Below, in pieces: positions 12,864-25,740 of a DNA stretch of 64,000 bases. The stretch comes from Capsicum annuum (Eukaryota > Streptophyta > Magnoliopsida > Solanales > Solanaceae). The notes beneath the pieces were generated by a model, which saw only the letters and a list, made by a program, of their open reading frames with translations, had not been told where the DNA came from and did not search any database. Made by a program: the position numbers and the translations under genes. The first letter of the stretch is position 1; the number at the start of each line of letters is the position of its first letter. The DNA lies in the NCBI RefSeq assembly GCF_002878395.1, contig NC_061121.1, positions 18,005,836 through 18,069,835 of the forward strand, given 5' to 3'.

Positions 12864-13069
12864 GTTCTATAAATGAAAAGGAGAAATAGATTAGACTTAG
12901 AGTAAAGCTTAAGCTCATGCTCACTAGTATATCATCAATACTGAAAGAAGGGAAACTGTTCCTAAAAGATCTTATAGCCTCCTATACATAAATGTGGCAC
13001 ACAACACACCCATGCACAACACTCTACTAGATGCAACTTTTAAGACTTCCTAGGACATTATCGAACCTG
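12864..13069 (-). other. Element C leader
   Basis: About 200 bases between the primer site and gag. It keeps the Tekay-type leader pattern with a GTGTGTTGTGTGCCACATTT stretch on the - strand. Confidence 0.7.
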
Positions 13070-13081
13070 GCTCTGATACTA
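13070..13081 (-). other. Primer binding site of element C
   Basis: The - strand reads TAGTATCAGAGC, 11 of 12 like the tRNA-Met site TGGTATCAGAGC, next to the LTR end. Confidence 0.85.
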
Positions 13082-13085
13082 AGTT

Positions 13086-15570
13086 TGTAATGCCCCAAAT
13101 CATATACCCAAAATGCTACACAGTGCTCATGACCCAAAAGTACCACAAGCTAACACATGATTGATATCTGTAACTGAGCGTTAAATAATATACTAAAAAT
13201 ATGTGGAATATAAGTTATAAGGCCGTAAGGTTCAAAACTATAACATAAGTAATAAACTAATATCTTCATTGGGTATAGAAATACCCAAAACTAAAATAAA
13301 CTGTCTGAACATACTGTAGTCTGAAAGCCTATAAAACTAACTAAATAAGCAGTTGATGGGACATGTCCCAAACAAACTCAAACTACTAAAATAAAATAAG
13401 TACTAAAAGAATGAAATAATCAAATAATAACATCCTCGAATGATTAGTACTCATAGCAGACTCTAACAGCAAAAACTAGAATGCTACTAATGCTCTGGAG
13501 CTCATTCTTCTGAACCTATTGTATAACAACACCATAGCACAAATACATCAGTACGATTGAATGTACTGGTAAGCAAGTGAGAATACATACATGAATACGT
13601 GAATTGTAACTGAGATCATTACATTACTGAATCTGAATACTGATAACATGAGTTTTGTATAACTGATATACTATTATCTGAATGACTGTGTCTGACAGCC
13701 CTATTTTTGATAGAACTAGCTAAGTTCCATATTGCACTGGGCGACTGTATCTGATAGTTCTAGGTTATGTAGAACTATCTGAGTTCGATTTCTAAAATAG
13801 ACACTGAAACTGAAACTATGGGAAGTAGTAATCTAGCCGACATGCCCATAATAATCTCATATAGCTGAGTTGGGGTCCAATCTATAACCTCAATTGGAAA
13901 TGTGTCAATACTGTGCCACTAGTAAGGATAAACTACGGGTAACCCTCATCTGACAGTGTCCCCAAAAGAAAATGGTAGGACCTTCATCTAATAGTGTTAG
14001 TCAACCTCATCAACCCTCAACTGACAGTATTAATGTCTCAACCTATGTTGTCTATATAGTTCTAGAATGCAAGGATTGATTCTAAGAATCACACCCTTTG
14101 CTGACAGTGTCTGTTCCCATCCTTGGGTTCACTCGATGCTATATCCTACTACCCTCTGAATAGAAATTGGACATGATTAACTAACTGAACTGGACAGAGT
14201 TTATTGAGTTTCGTTGACTGGTGGAATATTACTGAGATCTGATAACTGACTAATATTACTAATATTACTAAGATTATCCTTAGTCACATGATTGACTGAA
14301 TTCTAATGAACATGGCTTGACTAAGAGTATATTGAAAACATGTCTCTGGCTCTAGGCACGTAGCTAAATTATTGTGTACAAGTACCCCCAAGATTCGATA
14401 GCATGACAAGCAAATCATGGCATAAAATTGAAAGTTCCACAATAACTATAAGCTCATAATTCACTCACTAAGACATTTCATCAAACATATGGCATGCATT
14501 ATCTTGTACATAAATTGGGATTTCACAAAATCATGATATAATGGTACTAATTCCTTCACATAGGCATTTTATCAAACACATGGGGAGCATAAATTTGTTA
14601 GACATTCATCAATACTATTACTGATCATGATTACATCAAACAACTAAACAATTGAAGAGGTTTATTACAAATATTATATATATCATCAAAAACTAGAATT
14701 TAATTAGGTAATTTGTTATCCAAAACATAAAACAAAACCCAATCAATCACATGATTCGTGAATTTCAACTCAACTAAATCATGAGCAGTCATAAATACAT
14801 AATCTTTGTATTTGAAAGGGGATTCTTGAGCTTTATAAGTAAAAGGAACCCATGAATGAACACTTGACATACCTGGGTGGATGATTTCTTGAAGATTGGT
14901 AGAGGAAAACTTGAATTCTTTACTTGGAATTAAACACCAAGGGTTTCTTGTTCTTTAGGGTTGATCTTTTAGAGAAACCCTAATTTGGTGTTGTAGATTA
15001 ATAATGAAGTTATAAGATCTGGTTTGGTTAAATTAGGGGTAAAAAGGGGTGGAAAAAGACCCAAATATCCTTTTAAAATTGGCTTAAAATCACTAATCGG
15101 AAGTGGCGATGGCTTGGGCGATGGGCCATCACTAGCTCGACAGTCAGCCAGTCCATCTTATTGTACTTGGCAAGAACCTAAAATTTCTACCTCGTCTGCG
15201 ATTGTTTGGGCGATGGTCCGTCGCTAGCTCAATGGTCCATCGGTTATGACCGTCCCAATTGGATAGAATATGGGTTCACCGCCTTAGTCGCAATGGCTTA
15301 GGCGATGGTCTGTCGCTAGTTCGATGGTCTGTCGGCCTGACCATCACTTCTGGGCATTTTTGACTATTCTATGTAAAACCTTCATAACGTTTTATTTTTA
15401 TACCATATTTGGAAGAAATTGGTATCGTTGGAAAGATAATTCAATTTCCCACATGATAGAAAGTTGAAATTGGGGAAATTATATTCGATTTAAACATTAA
15501 TCACTTAGTAAGTCATCACTAACTCTTTTGGAGACTAGATTTGACTTATAGAAAAATTTGAGGTAATACA
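13086..15570 (-). repeat. Element C 5' LTR
   Basis: About 2.5 kb. In + orientation it starts TGTAATGCCCC and ends at GAGGTAATACA. Its 5' third matches 22393-22898, and its other part matches 19231-20794. The stretch 15085-15350 has repeated motifs around GATGGTCCGTCG / CGACGGACCATC and ends next to the presumed promoter. The small reading frame at 15024 lies in this repeat and is not a gene. Confidence 0.87.
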
Positions 15571-16890
15571 AATGCCTTTCAGGATGCTTGTACTATATTA
15601 TTGGATTTTCAATAGAACTTTTTCATACTATGATTTTGTAATGGAACATCAATGGCATAAATGGTTTAAAAAGTAATGGTTATTGTTTTAATTGAATATC
15701 CTTATGGGGTATAATAGATTCCTAAGTAATTATAATAATAGAACAATTCTTGATACATGGCAATCCCATAACCTGTTAAGGTTTGGTTAAGGACAATACT
15801 TGTAAGTTATAGTCATTACGATGATACCATTATATATAGACTCAATCAATAATAATGCTTTGGTTCGATGGAATGGTCTCAATTAGGCAATAAAGGCAGG
15901 GTGTGATAGCTAGCCGTAAAGGTGGGAGTCCAGTGTACGACACTAGAAGTTGATGCTTGCCGACATGAGGGTTTGGTCATGGTGACTCTTAATGATACTC
16001 ATAAGTTACATGAGAATCTTCTAAAGTATATTGTACATATTTATGATGGAGAGAGAAGGCTAATCTTGAATCCCCTACTCTTATGGTATCTCCAGTTTGT
16101 ATGGCGACACGCATCGAAGCCCGTTCAGGGGGTTACACTAGACTCATATAGCTCGTGGGTAGTTTAGGATGGTTAAGCTTAACATACCCAGGTTAATAGT
16201 TTTAATGCATGCTAAACCCAGTCCCCTTTCTCGGCATGGTTATATATATGTATATATATATCCCCATGCAGCGCAGGAATCCGTTGTTCTACTCCTCCTG
16301 CTTAGCAATTGGACTTTGGGGTCGGCTATTTGGATTTACGTGGTGAGCTTCTATCTTCCGAAAGGCTCTATTTCATGATATAGAGATTTTTACATACATT
16401 GGTTTATTTATGGATATTGGTTTTGTCTATGCTTGGGGGAATGTCCCAACTGGATAATTTAATCATTTGGTTAGAGGTTTTATGGAACTACTATGGGTTG
16501 TAATAGGTGGTGTCGGTAGTGGTGTCAGCCTTAGTATTGGCATAGGAATTGGGGATAACATCGTTGGACCAAATTTGATTTACTACAGTTCCATTTATTA
16601 TTGAATTATATTTATTTATCATGGAACTCCTTTTGTTATGGCTTCGTTTAGGGCCCTTGGTTTGGTATCGGTTTGGTTGGTACGGTTGGTGGATGACATG
16701 ACATGATCAAGTTAGTCTAGGAGTAGACTTATCCTAAAGTCAGTACATGTCCAATACATTATCTTGTTATATGCTCAGAATTCATCTCATCAAGGTATGC
16801 GTAAGGTAGTTGGGTTGCGTAATTGGGGTGGTCCCCAGTCCTAGTTGGATTTGGAATGCCCATTATGACAAGGCCCTAGTTTTGGTCATG
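15571..16890 (+). repeat. D-family LTR, + orientation (D1), 5' truncated
   Basis: 3' part of a D-family LTR. Shared landmarks are the block around CATATAGCTCGTGGGTAG (16148-16165), the GCCGACATGAGGGTTTGGTC stretch near 15960 and the end GCCCTAGTTTTGGTCATG. Its left side is cut by the element C LTR. It meets D2 tail to tail at about 16890, so no internal sequence follows it. The small reading frames within it are chance. Confidence 0.7.
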
Positions 16891-19073
16891 TCACAAGGCC
16901 TAGTCATGTAGAGCATCTTAACTCCAACAAGGACCGTAGACCAACCCCTGTATCTAACCATATCCACCCTATACCCTATGTCAGATGAATTCCAAACATA
17001 ATAAGATAACACATCAATAATTCAAGGACATTAAATAAAGTCTATATTAGTAATCCAACAGCCTCAACCAAATATCCAAACGATGCAAACTCTAATGGAA
17101 ATACCAATAGCAAGGCTAACACTAATACCGACACCACCAATGCCCATCGTAGTCTGACAAAGACTATAACTATAATCAAATATACCTGGTAAGGACATAG
17201 CCTCGACCATATCCAAAACAAAAATCCAAGAAACAAAAATAATAAAAAGAATTACATAGAATGAAATGGAGTCTTCTAGAGTATAGAAGCTGACCACTTA
17301 ATCTAACTTAAAAATACCTGAATCCAAGGCACTGAGCAAGAGGAATAGTAGTATGACTGGATCCAGCATAGCATGGGGATACAATACTTGAAGATGGTTA
17401 GTAGAGTAAATGCTACCATATACTCAGGGATAAAGATAAAATAATGCCATTATCCAATACCATATCAAATAGCCATATTCAATCACACACACATATATAT
17501 ATGTTTGTGTGCTAAGTAGCTTGACCGTCCTAAAACCACCCACGGGCTATATGGGTTCAGCTCCCCCTGGTAAAAGGGACCTAGTGTGTGTTAGCCATAT
17601 TACTGGAAAAACAAACCAAAGATAAATAGTATATCTACCAAAAATATAAAGTATTCCATCATACACACAATCACTAAGACCACTATCACATCGGCACACA
17701 TGAGTTTCTAGTGTGGTCCCCCCAGGACCCCCACCTTTTACAACTTTGCTACTTGACCATCTTTAAGTCCATATTAAAACCATTTACATATCCCAACCAT
17801 TTACCAACGAGTCTTTTTTTAAGTCATTAACCATTGGATAGTCATACCAAAATTAAAGCTTGCAAGTTTATCCTATTACTCCATACCAAAACCATTCAAC
17901 TAAGTTGACTCAAAAGTTTCCAACTAAACAAAAACCATGGACACCAAGTCATTTCAAAATCATTTAAAATAAACCAGACCAATTCAGGTCCCATTACAAT
18001 TTATTCAGTTGAAAGATATCAATAGTAGTCAAACTATGTGACAAAATCATTCTCATTGGCATTTTAACAAATAGGTTAAGGGCACATAAATTTAAAAACC
18101 ATTACCAAGTAATTTGGGGGATCCAAAGTACACCTTAATCCATTTATCATTATTATGCATCACACAATGTCAAACTCATATCAAAAAGGATGAAAGAAAA
18201 CATAATTAAACCATGAGAAACGTTATTCAACCATGAACATCCAAAACCTCCAACAATTATTTCAAACCATAACAATATCATGAAAATCATACATTAAAAT
18301 GCGGGTTATTTGTAAAATAATAATAAAGGAGGAGTAACATGCCTTAGACACCAAGGTATACGAAGAGTAACCACCCTTGAAAGCCTTAATTGATTATCTT
18401 GAAGAAACCTTGGCTTTTGCTTGAACCAAGAATTTGAGCGAGAGTTTTAAGAGTGATTGATTGGTAAAAATAGGTTAATGAAGTCCCTAAAGGTGTTATA
18501 TGTTGTGGTATAAATGGGTGTTAAAAAGGGGAAATGTCAAAAATTTCCCCAACTTAAAATTTTAAAAATATAGCAGGTGGTTGCTCGTCGATACCGTGAC
18601 ATGTTACCACAAAATACAACTCATACATTTGAGTCATCACCAATACATTCAGTTAGACTCCCATACACTTTCACTATATAACTCTCTGGTCCCCACTTGT
18701 GACCAGACCATATGAATAGTATAGTCTTAGTCATACCCAAGATTGAATCCAAAGGGATTGACATTAGACAAAATATGACTTCTCATAATAACTCATAACC
18801 TATCCTCATAGCTCTTAGTGATCCACTCGTAACCAAAGCAAGTCAAGTTTGTAAGTTTCTAATATTATAAAGGATTGTCCTAACTACCCATCCCTAACAA
18901 CCCAAACCACAAAATTGTAACCATAACAGAAACCCAGCCAACAACCTATGACACCTTATGAGTTGGGTCACTTGACCCATACTTATACCATACGACTCGT
19001 ATCATGAGTTTTTACAAGGAAAGTGAGTTCAGAGATTAGGAAATTTCCAAGAGGAAAAACCTAAGGTGTTTTA
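16891..19073 (-). repeat. D-family LTR, - orientation (D2)
   Basis: About 2.2 kb, nearly full length. In + direction it shows the family order: AACTCCAACAAGGACCG start, CACCCACGGGCTATATGGGT block (17540), CATCGGCACACATGAG (17690), an AT-rich middle, then a promoter-side region with repeated CATACGACTCGTAT-type motifs (18960-19010) and the end CCTAAGGTGTTTTAA. A PPT follows, so this was the 3' LTR of a - strand element. Confidence 0.8.
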
Positions 19074-19230
19074 ATTCTCCCGTACTTGGATTATTCATGC
19101 TCAAATGATGGGACAAGGTAATATAAGTAGGATTTGGACTCCATACGCCTATACTCTTACCTATAAATAAGTTAGAAAATAAGGATGTTAAGAACAACAC
19201 ATACCTTACGCATGAATTTCCTGAGCGATA
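19074..19230 (-). other. D2 polypurine tract and 3' internal stub
   Basis: The - strand reads CCAAGTACGGGAGAA just before the D2 LTR, preceded by a CATCATTTGAGCATGAATAA stretch like that in D-I and D'. About 140 bases of the 3' UTR remain, then the sequence jumps to a C-family LTR piece. Confidence 0.65.
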
Positions 19231-20794
19231 AATAGGAATGGATACCCAGAATGCTACACGGTGATCATGATCCCGAAGGACCGTAAGATAACACATGACT
19301 AATATCTATAATTGAGCACTGAATAATATATGGAAAAACAATAGCTTAATGGGGTATTGAAATACCTAAAACTAAAATAAACTGTCTGGACATACTGTAG
19401 TCTAAAAGCCTCTAATCTGCCTAAAAACTATGGAGTTGACGGGATATATCCCTAACTAACTATAAAATACTAAAAGTAATTAAATAATCAAATAATAACA
19501 TCCTTTAATGATGAGAACTCACTTTTGACTCTGACTACTGAAACTAGAATGCTACAGATGCTCTGGAACTCACTTCTTACTGAGACTGATACTGAGACTG
19601 AGACTATGGTAAATAGTCATCTACCCAACATGCCCTGAATATGATATTATAACTAAATTAGTGTCCAATCTATAACCCAAATTGGAAGGGTGTCAATACT
19701 GCGCCACTGGTAAGGACAAGTTGTGGGTGACCCTCATCTGATAATGTCCCCAAAAGAGAATGGTTGGACCCTCATCTGGCAGTTTTAATCTACCTCATTA
19801 ACCCTCATCTGTTGGTGTTGATGTCTTAACCTATGTTGGCTACATAGCTCTGGAACACAAGGATTGCTTCTAAGGATCACACTCTCGACTGTCAGTGTGC
19901 GCCCTCATCCTTGGATTTACTTGGTGCTAAATCCTACGTGTTGATGTATTAACCTATGTTGGCTACATAGTTCTGGAACACAAGGATTGCTTCTTAGATC
20001 ACACTGTCGACTGTCAATGTGTGCCCTCATCCTTGAGTTCACTCGGTGCTAAATCCTACTCCTACTAAATAGACACAAATCATGATTAACTGAGGTGAAC
20101 TGTACTGTGTTCATTGAGTTCCATTAACTTACAGAATACTACTGAGATTACTGAATGACTGAGATTTCTAAAATTACTGGGATTACTGAGATTTCTAAAT
20201 TTTCATGAGTCATGAGACAGACTGAATTTTACTGAACATGGCTTGACTGAAAGTATCTTGAAAATATGACTAAGTTTTTTAGGTACAAGTAATCCCAGAA
20301 CTTGATATAAGGTAACTAAAAAAGCATGACACTTCTTGAATACATGACCAACATCAATAATCCATACTGAAATAAATTTGGTGATTTTATGAAACACATG
20401 GTTATCATAATTTGGTAAATGAATAGGATTGCATGTAAACGTGGCATAGTTTCATAATCCTAATTCAATAGCAATCCAAAAACAATTTCAATGCATAATA
20501 ATAACATGGAAGTCACTTTGAACATAAGAGAACAACATGCATTTACCATTTAGGTCATAATTGAACTAACATGCGTAATCCCTATCCTCTTAGACATTTT
20601 ATCAAACACCTTGCATGCACCATTTAGGGCGTAGGCATGGTTTATCAATTTGTACAACATGATTCAACAATTCAATGCAAATTTCATAATTTCAACCTAC
20701 ATACTAGTATAATTTCATGAAAACATAATAAAAATTCCATCTTGGAAATCATACAACAATAGCAATATGAACATAATCCAACTCATAACATGGA
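19231..20794 (-). repeat. C-family LTR fragment, - orientation
   Basis: Matches 13105 to about 14800 of the element C LTR. It starts at GGATACCCAGAATGCTACAC and shares the run of CTCATCTGACAGTGT-like motifs. Both ends are missing. On its right it is joined to an integrase in the opposite orientation. Confidence 0.75.
19815..20060 (-). repeat. 123-bp tandem duplication in C-family LTR fragment
   Basis: GTGTTGATGT at 19815 and 19938 begin two copies of a unit of about 123 bp, differing at several bases. The intact C LTR at 13086-15570 has one copy, so the duplication is private to this fragment. Confidence 0.8.
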
Positions 20795-22014
20795 ATACTG
20801 CGACTTATAGGAGATCTATTGGTGAAGTGGAATGAAGAGAGATATTGTAGAGGCTAAGTGCTCTAGATTTCATAAAGCTAAGATAGAGTATCAGAAGCCT
20901 AGTGGGTCCATGTAGGAGTTTATTATTCCTACTTGGAAGTAGGAAGAAGTGAACATGGACTTTGTGATGAGTTTACCTCGTACTCATCGTCAACATGATT
21001 TAGTTTGGGTCATTGTAGATAGGGTGATTAAATAAGCTCATTTCCTTCCTATTCATACCTCTTATTTAAACAAGGCTTACACCAAACTCTATATCAGGAA
21101 GTTGGTCATATTACACAGTGTTCCATTTTCCATTGGCTCAGATAGAGGTACTCAGTTCACCTCTTATTTTAGGAAATCATTCTAAAAGGGTCTTGTTACC
21201 CGAGTTAATCTAAGTACAATCTTTCATCCCCAGACAGATGGCCAAGTAGAAATGACCATTCAAACTTTAGTAGACATGCTAAGGAAATGTGTAATTGATT
21301 TCAAGGGCAGTTGGGATGACCACTTGCCTTTGATTGAGTTTGCATACAATAATAGCTATCATTCCAGTATTCAGATGTCTCTATTTGAAGCTCTCTATAA
21401 TAGGTGATGTAGATATCTAGTTGGTTGGTTTGAAGTTACTGATGCCTCAATTATAGGGCCAGACTTAGTATGCGATGCCTTAGAAAAAATTGAGTTGATC
21501 AGAGAAAGACTTTGGGCTTCTCAGAGCTAACAGAAATCTTATGCAGATGTACGCAGAAAGGATCTCAAGTTCGAGATTGATGGCTATATTTATCTAAGGA
21601 TATTTTCCATGAAAGGAGTGAAGATATCCGAAAAGAAGATAAATCTCATTCCTCGATATGTCGGTCCCTTCAAAATTCTATGTTGTTTCAACAAAGTATC
21701 TTATGAGCTTAAATTGCTTTTAGATCTAGCTTTAGTTCATCCAGTGTTTCCTGTCTCTTTGCTCAAGAAGTGCATAGGCAACCCAATAGTTGTAGTCCCT
21801 ATTGAGGGCATAGATATTAAGAATAATCTCTCTTACGAAGAAATTCTAGTTGAAATCCTTGACAACCAGATTCGTAAACTATAGAACAAAGAAGTCCTTT
21901 TAGTCAAAGTTGTTTGGCGGAATTAGTTTGTTGAAGGAGATACTTGGAAAGTAGAAGCAAATATCCGGACCAAGTATCCTCACCTTTTCTCCATAAACTC
22001 AAACTCAATCTAAG
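20795..22014 (+). pseudogene. Element H integrase-chromodomain remnant
   Basis: Ty3/gypsy integrase on the + strand, starting inside the zinc-binding domain (EIYW then SGMKRDIVEAKC). The three catalytic residues survive: Asp at codon 20958 (NMDFVMSLP), Asp at 21141 (SDRGTQFTS) and Glu at 21249 (QTDGQVEMT). That is the D,D-35-E spacing. The C-terminus has RYVGPFKIL, FPVSLLKKCIGNP and a chromodomain tail ending KYPHLFS (about 21985). Stops near 20805, 20922, 20937, 21025, 21183, 21405 and 21528 kill it. The longest open piece is 21609-21884. Upstream pol is missing and replaced by an inverted C-family LTR piece. Downstream is a C-family LTR, so H was probably a member of family C. Confidence 0.93.
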
Positions 22015-22392
22015 GTAATATCTTCCCTTAAGCCTACTCAGTTTTCATGTTCAGTTTTATCATCAACTTGGTATTTAGTTTCAAGCTCAAAATTCCATTT
22101 TAAACTTTGTCATAAGTACCATTGCATGTTCAGTCACGCATTCATGTATCAGTTCAGTCATATAATCATGCATCAGATATGCATTATCATTGTGAGAAAC
22201 TTAGTTCATCAGAACACTCAGTCATGCATTCATGAAACATTTATTCATGCATCAGATATGTATGTTCAGTATATCAGTCAAGACAATCACAAAATCTATT
22301 TTAGTTGTTCATGTTCAGTATGTACTTTATTCTATCGTTTTACCTACCTTAGTCAGTTCCATTCGAGGATGAATGTTCCCAAGGGGTAGATA
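22015..22392 (+). other. Element H 3' untranslated region and polypurine tract
   Basis: Non-coding, with repeated TCATGCATCAG / CAGTCA words (22120-22260), then the motif CATTCGAGGATGAATGTTCC and the PPT CCCAAGGGGTAGATA (about 22377-22391). The 87-codon frame across it is chance. Confidence 0.8.
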
Positions 22393-22898
22393 TTGTAATA
22401 CCTCAAATTTTTCTTTAAGTCAAATCTAGTCTCCAGAAGAGTTAGTGATGAATTCTAATTGATTAATATTTAAATCAGATAGAATTTCCCTAATTTTAAC
22501 TTTTAATCATGTGGGAAATTGAATTATATTCCCAACGATACCAATTTTGTCAAAATCTAGTATCATAATAAAAAGTTATGGATGTTTTACAGAGAACTGT
22601 CGCAACTATCCAGAAATAATGGTCAGGACAATGGACCATCGAACTAGCGACGGGGCTTCAACTAAGCTGTCGTGACTAAGGTAGTGAACCCATCTTCTTG
22701 CAACTGCAACGGTTAGGACCGACAGACCATCAAGCTAGCAATGGACCGTCGCCCAAACTGTCGTAGATAAGGTAGAAAGTTCAGGTTCTGGCCAAGTACA
22801 ACTGGGATTGATCAATGGACTGTCGAGCCAGTGACGGACCGTCACCCAAGCTGTCGCTATTTCTGATCAGCGATTTTAAGCCATTTTTAAAATGGTAT
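22393..22898 (+). repeat. C-family 3' LTR of element H, truncated
   Basis: Starts TGTAATACCTCAAAT directly after the PPT and matches the reverse complement of about 15570-15060. It includes the repeated GGACCGTCG / CGACGG block (22620-22860). It stops near 22898 at a join with a D-family LTR scrap. Confidence 0.85.
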
Positions 22899-23513
22899 AA
22901 CCTTCCAAGTGAGTTAGACGTTGTGGGGACTTATTGGTTAAGTGGGGAATGTCTAGATTATCTCCAAATTAAACTATTTAAAATTTCGTTAGAGGAATAC
23001 GACAATCCCTACCTATCGTATCCTATAATATTAGTGGTACCCACCACTCATACCTTAGGCATCACCCTTAGACTCAACACTATTCGACATATGAATAACT
23101 CAAAACCAAATCGTATCCAAGTATATGACCAGTACCCTTGACCTATGCCCCTAGCAGAATAGAATCAAAGGATGATTTAGACACTGGCCACCATACAAGT
23201 CCATGGTATTTTTCGTACCCTGTCTTATGGATCATGGTGATCCACTCCTACTCAGATCTATGTTAAGCTACTAAGTCTTAGATTAAGAGAAGGAAAAACC
23301 AAAACCAAATGACCCGTATCCATTCATAAGACTCATACTACCCAAGATATACCCATTCTAGAAACCAATCCTACCCACCAACAAGTACTGATTAGCATAC
23401 GACCAACCTACATAAACCGTACCCATGCATAGGACTGGTACCCCTTAGTTATATCTTGTCCAAAAACCAGAAATCTAAGAAATTTTCTAAGAGTTAAAAA
23501 CCCAAGGTGTTTC
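22899..23513 (-). repeat. D-family LTR fragment (D3)
   Basis: Promoter-side end of a D-family LTR in - orientation, comparable with 43760-44330. Shared text includes TTAGACGTTGTGGG, AAGTGGGGAATGTCTAGA, several GACTCATAC / CGTACCC words and the end AAAAACCCAAGGTGTTT. The 108-codon frame at 22815-23141 spans the join between two LTRs and is not a gene. Confidence 0.7.
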
Positions 23514-25740
23514 ACCTTGGTTTAGGACGTGTCACGTGTTTGGGATTTACAAGTTACGACACTAGTAGATGATCCTTTATGACATCATTTCTAATAGGAA
23601 CATTTACTGCAAAGATATGTGACTTTGTTATTCTTTTTCAAACCAGTAATTACATCTGACACTTGATTTTCTATTTTCACACAATTTATCTTTTGAGTTC
23701 AATTTCTTCAAATTTATATTTGGAAATTGAGTAGTAAATAAATATCCCATCAATGTTCAATGTAGGAAATTATGATGGGTAAATCAAACCCAACATATAT
23801 TCCTAATATGAGCACATTTATCTTGGAGCATATAATAAGGGACTATCATATATGGATGATATCTTAAAGCCCTAAGGAAGACATGGAACAATGAATACAC
23901 AAGGCCATGGACAATCAAGATGCTGTGTGGGTGATCAAGAAGGTCCATTAAAGGTTACTTGTAAAATAATTATTTTTGGACTATTTTTTTTATAATAGGC
24001 TATTATTGTAAAGGCAATAACTATAAATAGTTGTCTTATCAATTTTCACACTTTAAATTTTGATAGTTTGAGAAGGATATTACTCTTGAAGAGTGTTTTA
24101 TCATGTAATCTATTTAGTCTTATTTAGTACAACAAAATATAGGTTATTGATGGGTGGACATCCATTGTTTATTTAAATCTCTTTTACTTAATTTTTATAT
24201 TGAGTCACTCATTTGTTGATTAAATTTTTTTCCCAATCTTTAGTTAATTAAGTTCTCTTGTCCACTAATCCAGTTTCTTTAATTAAGACCTTCTTTATTC
24301 TCTTCTCATGTCTTTATTTCAAAACTATTCTTTAGTTATGTTGCTTGAATTCTTATTTCAATATCAATTTTAGTCACTCGGTTGATGCCACTATCATCTT
24401 GATATTAGAGATTAGGCTAGAGATTCATACCTAAGAATTTCAATCCTAGGTTCATAAATTTAAATATCTAAAAAAAATTTAAGAAATACAAAACTCACAA
24501 TTTTTGGTAAACCCAGAGCTGAATTGAGTCTTTGATTGAGGTTCCAACTAGATTTTAATTTATCTAGTATTTAGGGGTCTAAACACAATATTTGGTTTGA
24601 TTTGGAGTTGTTTAGAATTTTTTCCATTATTGAGCTTGAAAAAAATTGAGAAAGGTGAAATGGGTTTACTGATTGAGGCAAAATTAGGGGTTTAATTATA
24701 TTGGGTATGTTTTTCTAGTCAATTGGAGATTAGATATATAACTGGAAGGCAAACAAAGTAAAAAGTCATAAGTGCTAATTTTGTAGTTCATCATGCTCAT
24801 GCTGTTCTTCATGGTTGGAAGAAATTGTAAGTAAGTTTAATTTTTGGGAGAAATTAGTTTAGAATTGAGGTCTACAAATTATTGATATTTATTTGTGGTG
24901 TTGAAAGGAGTTCATGTTCAAAATTTTATTAAAATTATAGTTAAATTAAGTGACTTATGAATATTGGAAGTTCCATAATGTTCTTCATGAAATTCTTAAA
25001 TTTTTAAGGAAAAATATTTAGTTTGATTCAGAAAGAAAGGAAAGAAAAAGTGTTGAAGGTGTTTGTGCGACCAAAGAAGTATACAAAGGAATAAAAAAAA
25101 GTAAAATAAAGTTAGTGTGCAATCAGTTACCTACAACTGGCAGGTCCCATGTGTGTTATCTCCATATCAATATCAAGTTAGTAGCCTATCCAATCGAGAA
25201 ACGATTTCTGTCCTAGCCATGTCCAAATATGGCTTCTTTGTCCACCTAAGCAGCTTCCATCTCTCTAACTTGATTAGCGAGCTCATGATCTACATGGTCA
25301 AGTAGCTTCTGCCCTAACCTCCACCTCTAACCTCTTTTATTGAGCTCCAACATCTCTAAATTAGCTGCACCATTGTGAAAAAAGTTAGTTTTCAGCTATT
25401 TTCAAGTTTTCTCCACTTTTTGGGGCATGTTCTCCATGTATTTCAACCCAACATCTTCTCAAATAATTTTTTAACATCTTCTCAAATAGTTTTTTCATGT
25501 CCAAATCTTTGTAAATTTAGTTTAGTTTTATTGATTACCTTTCTTCACCTTCATAACTTGATTTTATTTAGTAGATTACCTTACAAAATATTATCAAGTT
25601 CTTTGAGTTATATTTTTCTTCTTGTTCTTTTCTTTGTGTGCTTTTATAGTTTATATTATTATTAATTCCTTGATTTATGTCCTTTAATTTTAGTTGATTC
25701 ATCCATTCTTCTTAAAATAAAATTTCATTCTTCCACAAAT
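23514..25740. other. AT-rich unassigned region
   Basis: No coding or RNA gene seen. A TATA-like TATAAATAGTTG at about 24022 is followed by T-rich leader-like sequence. Together with the decayed frame at 26488 this could be the LTR and internal part of another non-autonomous element, but no partner LTR or clear primer site was found. A 23-bp tandem repeat (25450-25495, unit begins AACATCTTCTC) is present. The frames at 25117 and 25375 are low complexity. Confidence 0.4.
25450..25495 (+). repeat. 23-bp tandem repeat, two units
   Basis: Unit AACATCTTCTCAAATAATTT plus TTT occurs twice with one difference. Confidence 0.85.

Noticed and set aside
22815..23141. 108-codon + strand frame
   Set aside because: It spans the join of a C-family LTR and a D-family LTR fragment, has no family motif and is not kept in sister copies.
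23514..25740. Possible LTR and leader of a further element (TATAAATAG near 24022)
   Set aside because: No second LTR, clear primer site or target duplication was found, so it is left as unassigned.
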